DNA of 9,429 nucleotides, from the NCBI GenBank assembly GCA_046760705.1, contig JBHIER010000095.1, positions 1 to 9,429 on the forward strand, written 5' to 3'. A program made the position numbers and the translations under genes. The DNA comes from JBHIER01 sp046760705 [NCBI: bacterium]. GTDB taxonomy: Bacteria > JBHIER01 > G020348925. Under the pieces are notes generated by a model. It was not told the DNA's origin. It saw nothing but the letters and a program-made list of their open reading frames with translations, and made no database searches. Below are positions 1 to 5,719 of the stretch, piece after piece. The number at the start of each line of letters is the position of its first letter. The first letter of the stretch is position 1.

Positions 1-955
1 ACAACAACGGAGCCAAGGTACTCACGAATGTTTTTACCTCTCCGGAGTCGGAGAACACCTTTTCCAGGTCATCAACTTCACGGAGTAGATGCGAATAGCA
101 GTATTGGATCACACCTGGAACTCTGTTGTATGCTGCGTCGCGGTCCACACCGAGCACACCCGGCAACCTCTCTTCTCCGAACACTGCTCTGGGGACACGA
201 GCAGAGCGGCTCTTGCGGAACTGAAACAGACTGATTCGATCCGTGGCAAACAGCCACGCATACCCATTCTTACCGTTTGTTCTCCATCCCGTCTCATCGG
301 CATGCTTCACCGGGGCGGCCCGGTACTCCTCTATGAGACGCTCTGGTACTGTACCCAAAAGTCGGGCCAGGCGATGGAAGATTTCAACCATGCTGCCGGG
401 GCCAATTCCAATCTGCTCACACACCCGCCCCATGGGAATGCCTTGCAGATAGTGCATGGCAGCCGCATTGGCAATCAGTTGGTTCCCATAAAGGCTCTTT
501 GGCAACACTCCGGGGGCTTCTGCCTGGAACGTCGTCTGGCACCTCTCGCAGTGTCTCTTGTGCAGCACATACAGCACCCGCTCGGCCTTCACTGGACGGC
601 TCTCCAAAACCCTCCGTCTGACAGCCCCTTTGTCTATGAGAAGGTCCCCACAATCCGGACACCGATCCGGAAGCTCCCCCGAGATTTCCACCACCCGGTC
701 CGCCTCTGCCTCATCAAAAGACTTCCGACCTGTTCCCTTGTGGCCCGGCCTTGCGCCTTTGGGCTTGCTCTGTCTCTTCCCCTTTGTGTTAGGCTTGACC
801 GGTATCTGTGACGACGGAGTCGACGATCCGAAAAACCCTTCTGCAGCCTTCCTCCCCTGATACCGCAGCTTGCTCTTCAGCCGGACAATCTCTTCCTGGA
901 GGGTATCTATCTTTCTCTGCTTCTCCAAACACCCAGCACAGGTGTTTATCACCAT
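1..955 (-). CDS. IS66-family (TnpC-like) transposase, 3' end missing at window edge
   Basis: This is a DDE transposase that would catalyse cut-and-paste or copy-and-paste movement of the element. Translating the complement from ATG at 955 gives 318 uninterrupted residues up to base 1. A short N-terminal CxxC (C6, C9) precedes a coiled-coil-like helix (about 11-35). A linker then contains the basic RPGHKGTGRK (69-78), followed by a zinc-binding pair CPDCG (C99, C102) and CERC (C136, C139), the usual IS66 zinc-finger arrangement. The LPKSLYGNQLIANAA and HYLQGIPMGRVCEQIGI segments (151-184) are characteristic. Catalytic residues visible are D220 in HADETGWR and D271 in GVDRDAAY; the glutamate lies beyond the window. 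The start is chosen because the ATG shares its A with the TGA stop of the preceding gene (TGATG), with a G-rich Shine-Dalgarno just before it. Known IS66 transposases are about 450-550 residues, so roughly a third is missing only through truncation of the window. Confidence 0.92.
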   Translation of the reverse strand, partial: MVINTCAGCLEKQRKIDTLQEEIVRLKSKLRYQGRKAAEGFFGSSTPSSQIPVKPNTKGKRQSKPKGARPGHKGTGRKSFDEAEADRVVEISGELPDRCPDCGDLLIDKGAVRRRVLESRPVKAERVLYVLHKRHCERCQTTFQAEAPGVLPKSLYGNQLIANAAAMHYLQGIPMGRVCEQIGIGPGSMVEIFHRLARLLGTVPERLIEEYRAAPVKHADETGWRTNGKNGYAWLFATDRISLFQFRKSRSARVPRAVFGEERLPGVLGVDRDAAYNRVPGVIQYCYSHLLREVDDLEKVFSDSGEVKTFVSTLAPLL

Positions 956-1278
956 CACTCCCCCCTCAGACGAACGATCTCCTTCTGCACCTCGGATATC
1001 TTCCGAATCAACTCCTTGACCCTCCTGTAGTTCTCCACCCAGACCTTGACCTCCGATTCCAACTTCCGGGGAATATACAATGACACAGTCTTGCCCTTCT
1101 GCTTGCCTGTGATGTACATGACCGGATGCTTTGGTCCCTGGCCCATGCAGGCACAGCTCTTTTTCCCGCAGGTCCGGACTGTGAAGACCAACGTCCCCTC
1201 GATCCATGGTCCAAGCTTGCTGAGTTGGCGCATCAACTCACGGCGATACAATTCAATTTGTTCTCGCTTTGTGCTCAT
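955..1278 (-). CDS. DUF6788-like small protein of the IS66-type element
   Basis: This small basic protein (107 residues from ATG 1278) is of the type that accompanies IS66-like transposases; I recognise it from memory as DUF6788-like. Its biochemical role is unknown to me. By position it is an accessory transposition factor, analogous to the TnpA/TnpB partners of classical IS66 elements. The N-terminal helix is charged, then comes a cysteine cluster CGKKSCAC (C37, C42, C44) in the pattern expected for this family, then GKTVSLYIPRKLESEVKVWV (62-81) and a C-terminal helix (82-107). It ends at a TGATG overlap with the transposase, so the two are translationally coupled. A TTG in frame at 1308 would add ten residues (MSIMYYYIID), but that stretch is just the upstream palindrome read as codons, so I prefer the ATG at 1278. 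No Shine-Dalgarno precedes that ATG. Confidence 0.8.
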   Translation of the reverse strand: MSTKREQIELYRRELMRQLSKLGPWIEGTLVFTVRTCGKKSCACMGQGPKHPVMYITGKQKGKTVSLYIPRKLESEVKVWVENYRRVKELIRKISEVQKEIVRLRGE

Positions 1279-1306
1279 GTCTATAATGTAATAATACATA
1301 ATAGAC
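1279..1306. repeat. 28-bp imperfect palindrome ahead of the insertion-element genes
   Basis: On the plus strand GTCTATAATGTA (1279-1290) is followed by a four-base spacer ATAA and TACATAATAGAC (1295-1306). The arms are complementary at 11 of 12 positions. The palindrome abuts the DUF6788-like start codon with no base between. It is very AT-rich compared with its surroundings. It could be an operator bound by a dimeric protein, a transcript hairpin that hides the start codon, or a transposase-binding site. The sequence alone cannot choose among these. Confidence 0.75.
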
Positions 1307-1313
1307 AAGTCAA
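1285..1313 (-). promoter_or_regulatory. candidate sigma70-type promoter overlapping the palindrome
   Basis: On the minus strand TTGACT (1313-1308) is a five-of-six match to the -35 consensus. With a 17-base spacer it is followed by TACATT (1290-1285), a four-of-six match to the -10 box. The -10 box lies inside the palindrome. The predicted transcription start would fall at or next to the ATG at 1278, which would make the message nearly leaderless and would fit the absence of a Shine-Dalgarno sequence. This is a motif match only. Confidence 0.35.
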
Positions 1314-1399
1314 GAGAAGAATGCCCAATGCCAATTTTATATACACGCCTTTTCCACTCGTCACTGAAGGATTACAGATTTTTGAAAAATAACGCCCAC

Positions 1400-1930
1400 C
1401 TATCTTTGAAGATTTATCTTCTTCTGGCAGTCGGTGCAGAAATCCTCCCCCTTTCTGTCAGTATCCACGAGGCTGTTGGAGAAGGACATGACGCACTTGG
1501 GATTCTGACAGTGGGCCAGACCGAAGGAGTGACCCAGCTCGTGGGTCGCCTCCTTGGCCATTCGGCTCCGAAAAAGATCCTCATCGCATTCCAATCCGTA
1601 AAACTCCTGCCTCAACCGGCACACGGAGATGACGGCCACCGGACCTGAAACGTCAGCCAATCCGAAGACGAAGTTGAGGTCTGGAACATAGAGATCAACA
1701 TCGGTTACGCCCAACGTTTTCAAGGGGTCTGGAGAAAAAAGTGATTTCATCTCTTCCAGAATGGTTGTGGCCAGAAATTGGCTCCGCTCAACATTGAAAG
1801 CCTCTGGCGGAAGTTCCATCCTGCGGCCGACCGTGCAGGGATATGGAAACTTCCCTTCCAGAAGGATTGCTACCTGTCTTAACACCTCTTCATCGATATG
1901 GCCAACGGGAACGAGATAGATCGGGCTCAC
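1400..1930 (-). CDS. amzA: archaemetzincin (peptidase family M54)
   Basis: This is a zinc metalloprotease of the archaemetzincin group, a soluble cytoplasmic aminopeptidase-like family whose natural substrate is unclear. From the GTG at 1930 it is 176 residues. The opening VSPIYLVPVG matches the normal family N-terminus (a beta-strand ending LVPVG). The active site HELGHSFGLAHC gives zinc ligands H130, H134 and H140 with catalytic E131. It is followed by CVM (C146-M148), whose methionine is the met-turn, and a C-terminal CTDC pair (C165, C168). The four cysteines C141, C146, C165 and C168 are the second zinc site that defines the family. A GAGG Shine-Dalgarno lies five bases before the GTG. 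The frame stays open to an ATG at 2008, which would add 26 residues with a poor family match, so I consider that start unlikely. The gene is common in archaea and patchy in bacteria. It follows pheT after a terminator-like hairpin and probably has its own promoter. Confidence 0.93.
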   Translation of the reverse strand: MSPIYLVPVGHIDEEVLRQVAILLEGKFPYPCTVGRRMELPPEAFNVERSQFLATTILEEMKSLFSPDPLKTLGVTDVDLYVPDLNFVFGLADVSGPVAVISVCRLRQEFYGLECDEDLFRSRMAKEATHELGHSFGLAHCQNPKCVMSFSNSLVDTDRKGEDFCTDCQKKINLQR

Positions 1931-2052
1931 ACAGTCCTCACTTTGTTCTTGACAAAATTCACCTTCGCAGGAGACAAACTTGGCGGGGATCTCCTTTCCC
2001 CTTCTCATCTCTGTTCCGCATCGAGCTTATCCTCAACTTGATCTGGGATGTA

Positions 2053-2077
2053 GGAAAGAAATCCCCTGCTTGGGGAG
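2053..2077 (-). terminator. terminator-like hairpin downstream of pheT
   Basis: Read on the minus strand, TCCCC (2076-2072), loop AAGCA and GGGGA (2066-2062) form a five-pair stem rich in GC. TTTCTTTCC (2061-2053) follows at once. A short GC stem with a T-rich tail about 100 bases after the pheT stop fits a weak intrinsic terminator separating pheST from the archaemetzincin gene. The stem is short and the tail is interrupted by C, so read-through is likely. Confidence 0.42.
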
Positions 2078-2091
2078 TAACAGGCAAGGAG

Positions 2092-2112
2092 ATTGCGGAA
2101 CAATTCCGCAAT
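2092..2112. repeat. perfect 9-bp inverted repeat in the pheT-amzA spacer
   Basis: ATTGCGGAA (2092-2100) and TTCCGCAAT (2104-2112) are exact reverse complements around a three-base loop CAA. It sits 62 bases past the pheT stop. On neither strand is it directly followed by a clean T run, so it is not a standard intrinsic terminator. It may stabilise the pheT 3' end, act with the nearby hairpin, or be a protein-binding palindrome. Confidence 0.65.
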
Positions 2113-2138
2113 GGCAGTTAATATCTTTATATCTATCT

Positions 2139-2163
2139 ATGTGTCTCAGTGCCTCTGTGGCGA
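2139..2163. repeat. GTGTCTCA/GTGCCTCTG short quasi-tandem motif, possible dispersed repeat
   Basis: Just after the pheT stop, the plus strand reads GTGTCTCA then GTGCCTCTG then TGGCGAA, an imperfect repeat of eight to nine bases. It resembles short intergenic repeats of the type 'CTCTGTGTCTCTGTGCCTCTGTGG' that I remember as scattered through many environmental bacterial genomes. Only one copy can be seen in this window, so its repetitive nature is inferred from memory and not shown here. Confidence 0.3.
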
Positions 2164-2173
2164 ATCATCCAGG

Positions 2174-3979
2174 TTACAGAAATGTGAGTTCGAAGATCGA
2201 CACTGGCTGAACAAGGTCGAAGTTTTCCAGAATTTCTGGGTGAACTTCGCCCAGCAGTCCAATCTGTTGCCCATCAGCCATCAACAGGGCGCATCGCCCT
2301 GAAATGAAGAGGGGATGATCCTCCGGTTTCAGGCTCAGCTTCAGGTCGATCTCTCTGGCCAAACCCTCGAGCACAGATTTGATCTGAGCAAACCCAGTTT
2401 TGGGGTCCATGATGGCCGCGGCGATCTTTCTCACATCTCTGGCTCCTGTCTCAGCCTCAGGATCGAGGAGGCAGACCTCACCCAGTTCGAAGATCCGTTG
2501 CGGCGTGGGCTGCGAACGGTTGAGGCCAAAAATTTCCAGAAGCCCGGAGATGAGATGGGTCCTGACCATAGTCTGCTCACCTGTGGCCGGATTTTCGATC
2601 TCGACGTGATCGGAGCCCTCCTCCATCCTCAGTTTCACATAGTGGTCCTGGGGGTTGGTGAGCATGAAGGTGACCACCTCCAAAAATCCCAGACCGACCA
2701 TCGTCTGGCGGACGACCGAGGAGAAGCGCTCAACCTCTCTGCCTTCGCCCACAGTCAAGGTGACCACCAGAGATTTGGGAATGTTGTGATACCCGAAGGC
2801 GACGGCCACATCCTCGATAAGATCAATGGGGTGCATAATGTCCGTCCGATAGGCTGGAACCTGCACCCGCAAACAGTTCCCTTCCCGAGCCACGTTGTGG
2901 CGCATCTTGCGGAGCAATTGGGCCACCTCATCGGTGGTAATGTCGATACCGATGGTCCTGGCGCACTCCTCCGGGTTCAGATCCATAGTCTGAGGGCTCA
3001 AATCAGGAGTGATGGTCTGGCCGTCGGGATGCACAATGGCCACGGTCTCGGTCTTCCCCCCGAGCTCGGCCAGAGAGGAGACGAGGACATTGAGGATCCG
3101 GTGGACATCTCTTGCCTCGGGCCCGGTCACATCGATGAAGAGGTCCTTCGTCCTCTCCGAAACCCGCGTCCCTTCGCTGTTGATGATGGGAGGCATAGAG
3201 AGAACGGTCCCCTTCGAATCCATAAGAATTGGGTACCGGTTGAAATCGGCCAGCAGCTCCTGATAAGCCATCCCCTTTGGGTGTCCCTGCAGAATCTCGA
3301 GGGGTGAGGCTTCGTAAGGGGGTGGATTGTGTGGCAATCCGCCTAAGGGGATGAACCGGATCTCGTCGTTGGCCAAAGCTTTGTACTGGAAGTCGGGTTC
3401 GACTGTGTCGAGATCGTAGACTCCGATGGAGGCTTTCTTCCGGTCCCGGCCCAGGGCCCAGTGGAGGTTCTCCTGCATCTTCATGATAATTTTGACGAGC
3501 TCTTCGTCCAGAGGCAGCCGGCGCACCACGGCGCAGACGATGTAGGGCCGATAGGACTCCTTCCGGCGGAGCTGGGGATCGACGGTGACGGTGTATCCGG
3601 ACGGCGAGAGCTCGTAAGTGGGCAATCCCATTTCAAGACCCAGATATCCCCGCACTGTTCTGGCCAGCCCGCCGACGTCGAACATATCCGGCCGGACCGG
3701 GAGCAGCTCCATGCGCACCACTTCGGTCTGACCGATGTTCTGGGCCGTTCCGTCCCGCTTGGTGAAATCGGCCCCGCACCCATCGCAGGCCCTGGGAAAC
3801 TCCTCCCGTTGGGTGACCTCGGTGAACCCCCCGCACCGTTGGCATCGGAATCGGCTGACAGTGGCGTAGCCCTCAACGTCGCAGCCCAGTTGTTCGAGGT
3901 AGGCCAGCAGGGCCTCCCGCTCCACGGGCTGCCCTAACAGAGCGTTCAATCGGTCCACAGCAATTCCGATTACCGGCAC
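2174..3979 (-). CDS. pheT: phenylalanyl-tRNA synthetase beta subunit, archaeal/eukaryotic type, with zinc-ribbon insertion
   Basis: This is the beta subunit of the cytoplasmic heterotetrameric enzyme that charges tRNA-Phe; it carries the editing and structural domains. From GTG 3979 it has 601 residues. The N-terminal region (1-115) starts VPVIGIAVDRLNALLG and ends RPDMFDVGGLARTVRGYLG. Residues about 140-325 form the B3/4 editing domain (ASIGVYDLDTV, MPPIINSEGTRV). Residues 330-400 form the B5 domain (YRTDIMHPIDLIEDVAVAFG), and the rest is the catalytically inactive class II-like core. The N-terminal tRNA-binding (EMAP-like) and C-terminal anticodon-binding domains of ordinary bacterial PheT (about 800 residues) are absent, which marks the archaeal type. 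Oddly, residues about 37-86 are an insertion with CQRC and CDGC pairs (C46, C49, C65, C68). The start overlaps pheS by ten bases and has a GGGGGTG Shine-Dalgarno seven bases upstream. The frame stays open upstream to 4504, but that part only shadows pheS. Confidence 0.95.
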   Translation of the reverse strand: MPVIGIAVDRLNALLGQPVEREALLAYLEQLGCDVEGYATVSRFRCQRCGGFTEVTQREEFPRACDGCGADFTKRDGTAQNIGQTEVVRMELLPVRPDMFDVGGLARTVRGYLGLEMGLPTYELSPSGYTVTVDPQLRRKESYRPYIVCAVVRRLPLDEELVKIIMKMQENLHWALGRDRKKASIGVYDLDTVEPDFQYKALANDEIRFIPLGGLPHNPPPYEASPLEILQGHPKGMAYQELLADFNRYPILMDSKGTVLSMPPIINSEGTRVSERTKDLFIDVTGPEARDVHRILNVLVSSLAELGGKTETVAIVHPDGQTITPDLSPQTMDLNPEECARTIGIDITTDEVAQLLRKMRHNVAREGNCLRVQVPAYRTDIMHPIDLIEDVAVAFGYHNIPKSLVVTLTVGEGREVERFSSVVRQTMVGLGFLEVVTFMLTNPQDHYVKLRMEEGSDHVEIENPATGEQTMVRTHLISGLLEIFGLNRSQPTPQRIFELGEVCLLDPEAETGARDVRKIAAAIMDPKTGFAQIKSVLEGLAREIDLKLSLKPEDHPLFISGRCALLMADGQQIGLLGEVHPEILENFDLVQPVSIFELTFL

Positions 3980-5505
3980 AGTTGCACCCCCTTGAGCCAT
4001 TCCAGGTCCGACAGGTAGAGCTTCCGGATGTCGTCGATACCGATGCGCATCATGGCCAGCCGGTCGATGCCCAGGCCCCAGGCCAGGACCGGGCACGGGC
4101 AGCCGAAGGGCATTGTTACCTCCGGCCGAAAGACACCGGCCCCACCCAATTCGATCCAATCGGCCCGGTGCTCCATGCGGACGAAGACCTCGACGCTGGG
4201 CTCGGTGTAGGGGAAGAAGGCCGGTCTGAATTTGATCTCTCTGAATCCCATCTTGCGATAAAACTCCGTCAGGGTGCCCAGGAGCGCGGCGAAGGTGGCC
4301 CGCTCGTCGATGATGATACCGTCGATCTGATAAAATTCGGCCCCGTGTTTGAAGGTGATCTTTTCCCGACGGTAGACCCGGCCCACATGGAAAACCTTCT
4401 GCGGTGGCTGCGGGTGGCGGGCCACATGCCGTATTGAAGCAGCCGTGACGTGGGTCCGAAGGACGTTGCGCCGGGCCTTGGCCTCCTCCCATCTGTATCT
4501 CCAACCTAAGGAGCCGGTGTCGCCGCCGCTCTCGTGAGTGGCCTTGACCGCTTCGACCATCGCTCTTGGGGGCAGATCCGACTCGCGCGGACGGCTCACA
4601 TAAAAGGTATCCTGCATCTCCCGAGCCGGATGATCCTGAGGTTGAAAGAGGGCATCGAAGTCCCAGAAGGAACTCTCCACGTGGGGTGAGACGATCTCAG
4701 TGAAACCCATCTCTAAGTAACATCGGCGCACCTCATCGATGATGCGCTGCAGCGGGTGAACCTTGCCCGGATAGAAGGGAGTACTGGGCAGGTTGACATC
4801 GTAGCTCTTGAAGGAGACCTCCCGCCATTTGCCCGTGGTGAGCATCGTCTGGGTCAGCTCGGTGACCTCCGGCTTCTCCTTCTCAATGCCCTCGGCCACA
4901 GCGGCCGCTCCCCGGCCGGTCAGCTTCACCATCCGGACCGCTTTCACTTTGACTTTCACCGCCCGGGCCCTGTTCTTGAGTAGATTGAGGGCCTGGTCCG
5001 CAGCGATGCCCTCAGCCCTCAAAGATTCCAGATCGCTCTGTTCGTGGCTGGCGAGGAAGTCGATCAACTTCTCGTCCTCACCCTCTTCTGTCAGTGCCTT
5101 TTGGCCCTCCTCGGTCAGGGCCAGATCTCCGTCCCTCTTCTGGCACCATCTCTTGGCCAGCAGCCATTTGATTATTTCACCAGCCCCAACTTTGTCCAAG
5201 GACAGGGTAGAGGCGATTTGACTGAAAGGAATTTGCCCACCTCTCTTTTCGATTGCCTTGAGGGCCCTTCGCTCGGGAAAACCATCGGCACCCAATCGCT
5301 TCCCCTCATCTCCGATCCGGACGATCGTCGTCTGTTGCTCGGTCAATTCCATCCAGCCCTGGTTGACGAACCAGAGGCAGGCGGCCGACACCTTGGCCTG
5401 ATCGACACCGATCCGGTTGGCCAACTCATCGATGGATATCTTCTCTCCGAGTCTATGAAGGGTCGTCAGAACAGAATAATCGAGCTCTGAAAATTTTTTC
5501 GCCAT
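3970..5505 (-). CDS. pheS: phenylalanyl-tRNA synthetase alpha subunit, archaeal/eukaryotic type
   Basis: This is the catalytic alpha subunit that activates phenylalanine with ATP and transfers it to tRNA-Phe. From ATG 5505 it has 511 residues, the length of archaeal/eukaryotic PheS (about 500), against about 330-350 for ordinary bacterial PheS. Residues 1-215 form the long N-terminal part made of winged-helix modules typical of that type. Class II motifs follow. Motif 1 starts HPLQRIIDEVRRCYLEMGF (250-268). Motif 2 covers FHVGRVYRREKITFKHGAEF (372-391) with QIDG. The Phe pocket region is FFPYTEPSVEVFV (430-442), and motif 3 is AWGLGIDRLAMMRIGI (475-490). The ATG at 5505 is preceded by AGGAAG five bases away. 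A GTG eleven codons upstream (5538) has no such site, so I reject it. The stop lies inside the start of pheT, so the subunits are translationally coupled and made in equal amounts. Confidence 0.96.
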   Translation of the reverse strand: MAKKFSELDYSVLTTLHRLGEKISIDELANRIGVDQAKVSAACLWFVNQGWMELTEQQTTIVRIGDEGKRLGADGFPERRALKAIEKRGGQIPFSQIASTLSLDKVGAGEIIKWLLAKRWCQKRDGDLALTEEGQKALTEEGEDEKLIDFLASHEQSDLESLRAEGIAADQALNLLKNRARAVKVKVKAVRMVKLTGRGAAAVAEGIEKEKPEVTELTQTMLTTGKWREVSFKSYDVNLPSTPFYPGKVHPLQRIIDEVRRCYLEMGFTEIVSPHVESSFWDFDALFQPQDHPAREMQDTFYVSRPRESDLPPRAMVEAVKATHESGGDTGSLGWRYRWEEAKARRNVLRTHVTAASIRHVARHPQPPQKVFHVGRVYRREKITFKHGAEFYQIDGIIIDERATFAALLGTLTEFYRKMGFREIKFRPAFFPYTEPSVEVFVRMEHRADWIELGGAGVFRPEVTMPFGCPCPVLAWGLGIDRLAMMRIGIDDIRKLYLSDLEWLKGVQLCR

Positions 5506-5572
5506 CTTTTCTTCCTGTTCCTTCGCTTTCTGAATCACCAGTCACAATCCGGAGAAAAAAACAGAACACTAA

Positions 5573-5598
5573 ACTACACAACGAGAGCAGAAAGTCAA
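5573..5598 (-). promoter_or_regulatory. weak candidate promoter for pheST
   Basis: The 214-base spacer between the sppA-like stop and pheS contains, on the minus strand, TTGACT (5598-5593), a five-of-six -35 match. It is followed after 19 bases by TTTAGT and after 16 bases by TAGTTT, both poor -10 boxes. A run of seven T and the pheS ribosome site lie further downstream. I see no T-box, no leader peptide rich in Phe codons and no clear terminator in the spacer. Confidence 0.28.
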
Positions 5599-5719
5599 GC
5601 CCATTTTGCTTCCAGAATACCTTCGGTTGGGATTGGAAGTTTCAGCCTGATCTCTTCATCAGCCGCTGAGACACGTAGGGAAAGTCGAAGTTAGAGAAAG
5701 GCTGGTTCTGAAACCCGTT

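Larger units (their letters stand above)
1..1376 (-). mobile_element. IS66-like insertion element with accessory DUF6788-type gene (left end outside window)
   Basis: Two coupled minus-strand genes make up this element: a 107-residue DUF6788-like protein and an IS66-type transposase that is still open at base 1. Both frames are uninterrupted within the window, so there is no sign of decay. The outer boundary must lie between the palindrome ending at 1306 and the archaemetzincin stop at 1400. I drew it at about 1376 because on the minus strand a GTAAT starts at 1375, and IS66-family ends commonly begin GTAA. That boundary is a guess, because the opposite terminal repeat is not in the window and no target duplication can be checked. 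Confidence is high for the element's identity and low for its exact edge. Confidence 0.75.

Noticed and set aside
89-811. 240-residue plus-strand open frame at the left end
   Set aside because: It lies opposite the IS66-type transposase, whose zinc fingers and DDE residues read clearly on the minus strand. The plus-strand translation shows no recognisable domain.
1931-2008. Upstream ATG start for archaemetzincin adding 26 residues
   Set aside because: The added residues do not match the family. The GTG at 1930 begins right at the conserved first strand and has a GAGG site. The longer form cannot be fully excluded.
2315-3307. 330-residue plus-strand open frame
   Set aside because: It is antisense to pheT. 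Such frames are common opposite GC-rich genes, and the translation has no family resemblance.
3980-4504. 175-codon N-terminal extension of the pheT frame
   Set aside because: It overlaps the conserved 3' part of pheS in another frame, and its translation is low-complexity Arg/Gly/Pro-rich sequence. The GTG at 3979 matches the family N-terminus and has a ribosome site.
5506-5538. Upstream GTG start for pheS adding 11 residues
   Set aside because: No Shine-Dalgarno precedes it, whereas the ATG at 5505 has AGGAAG at the right distance.
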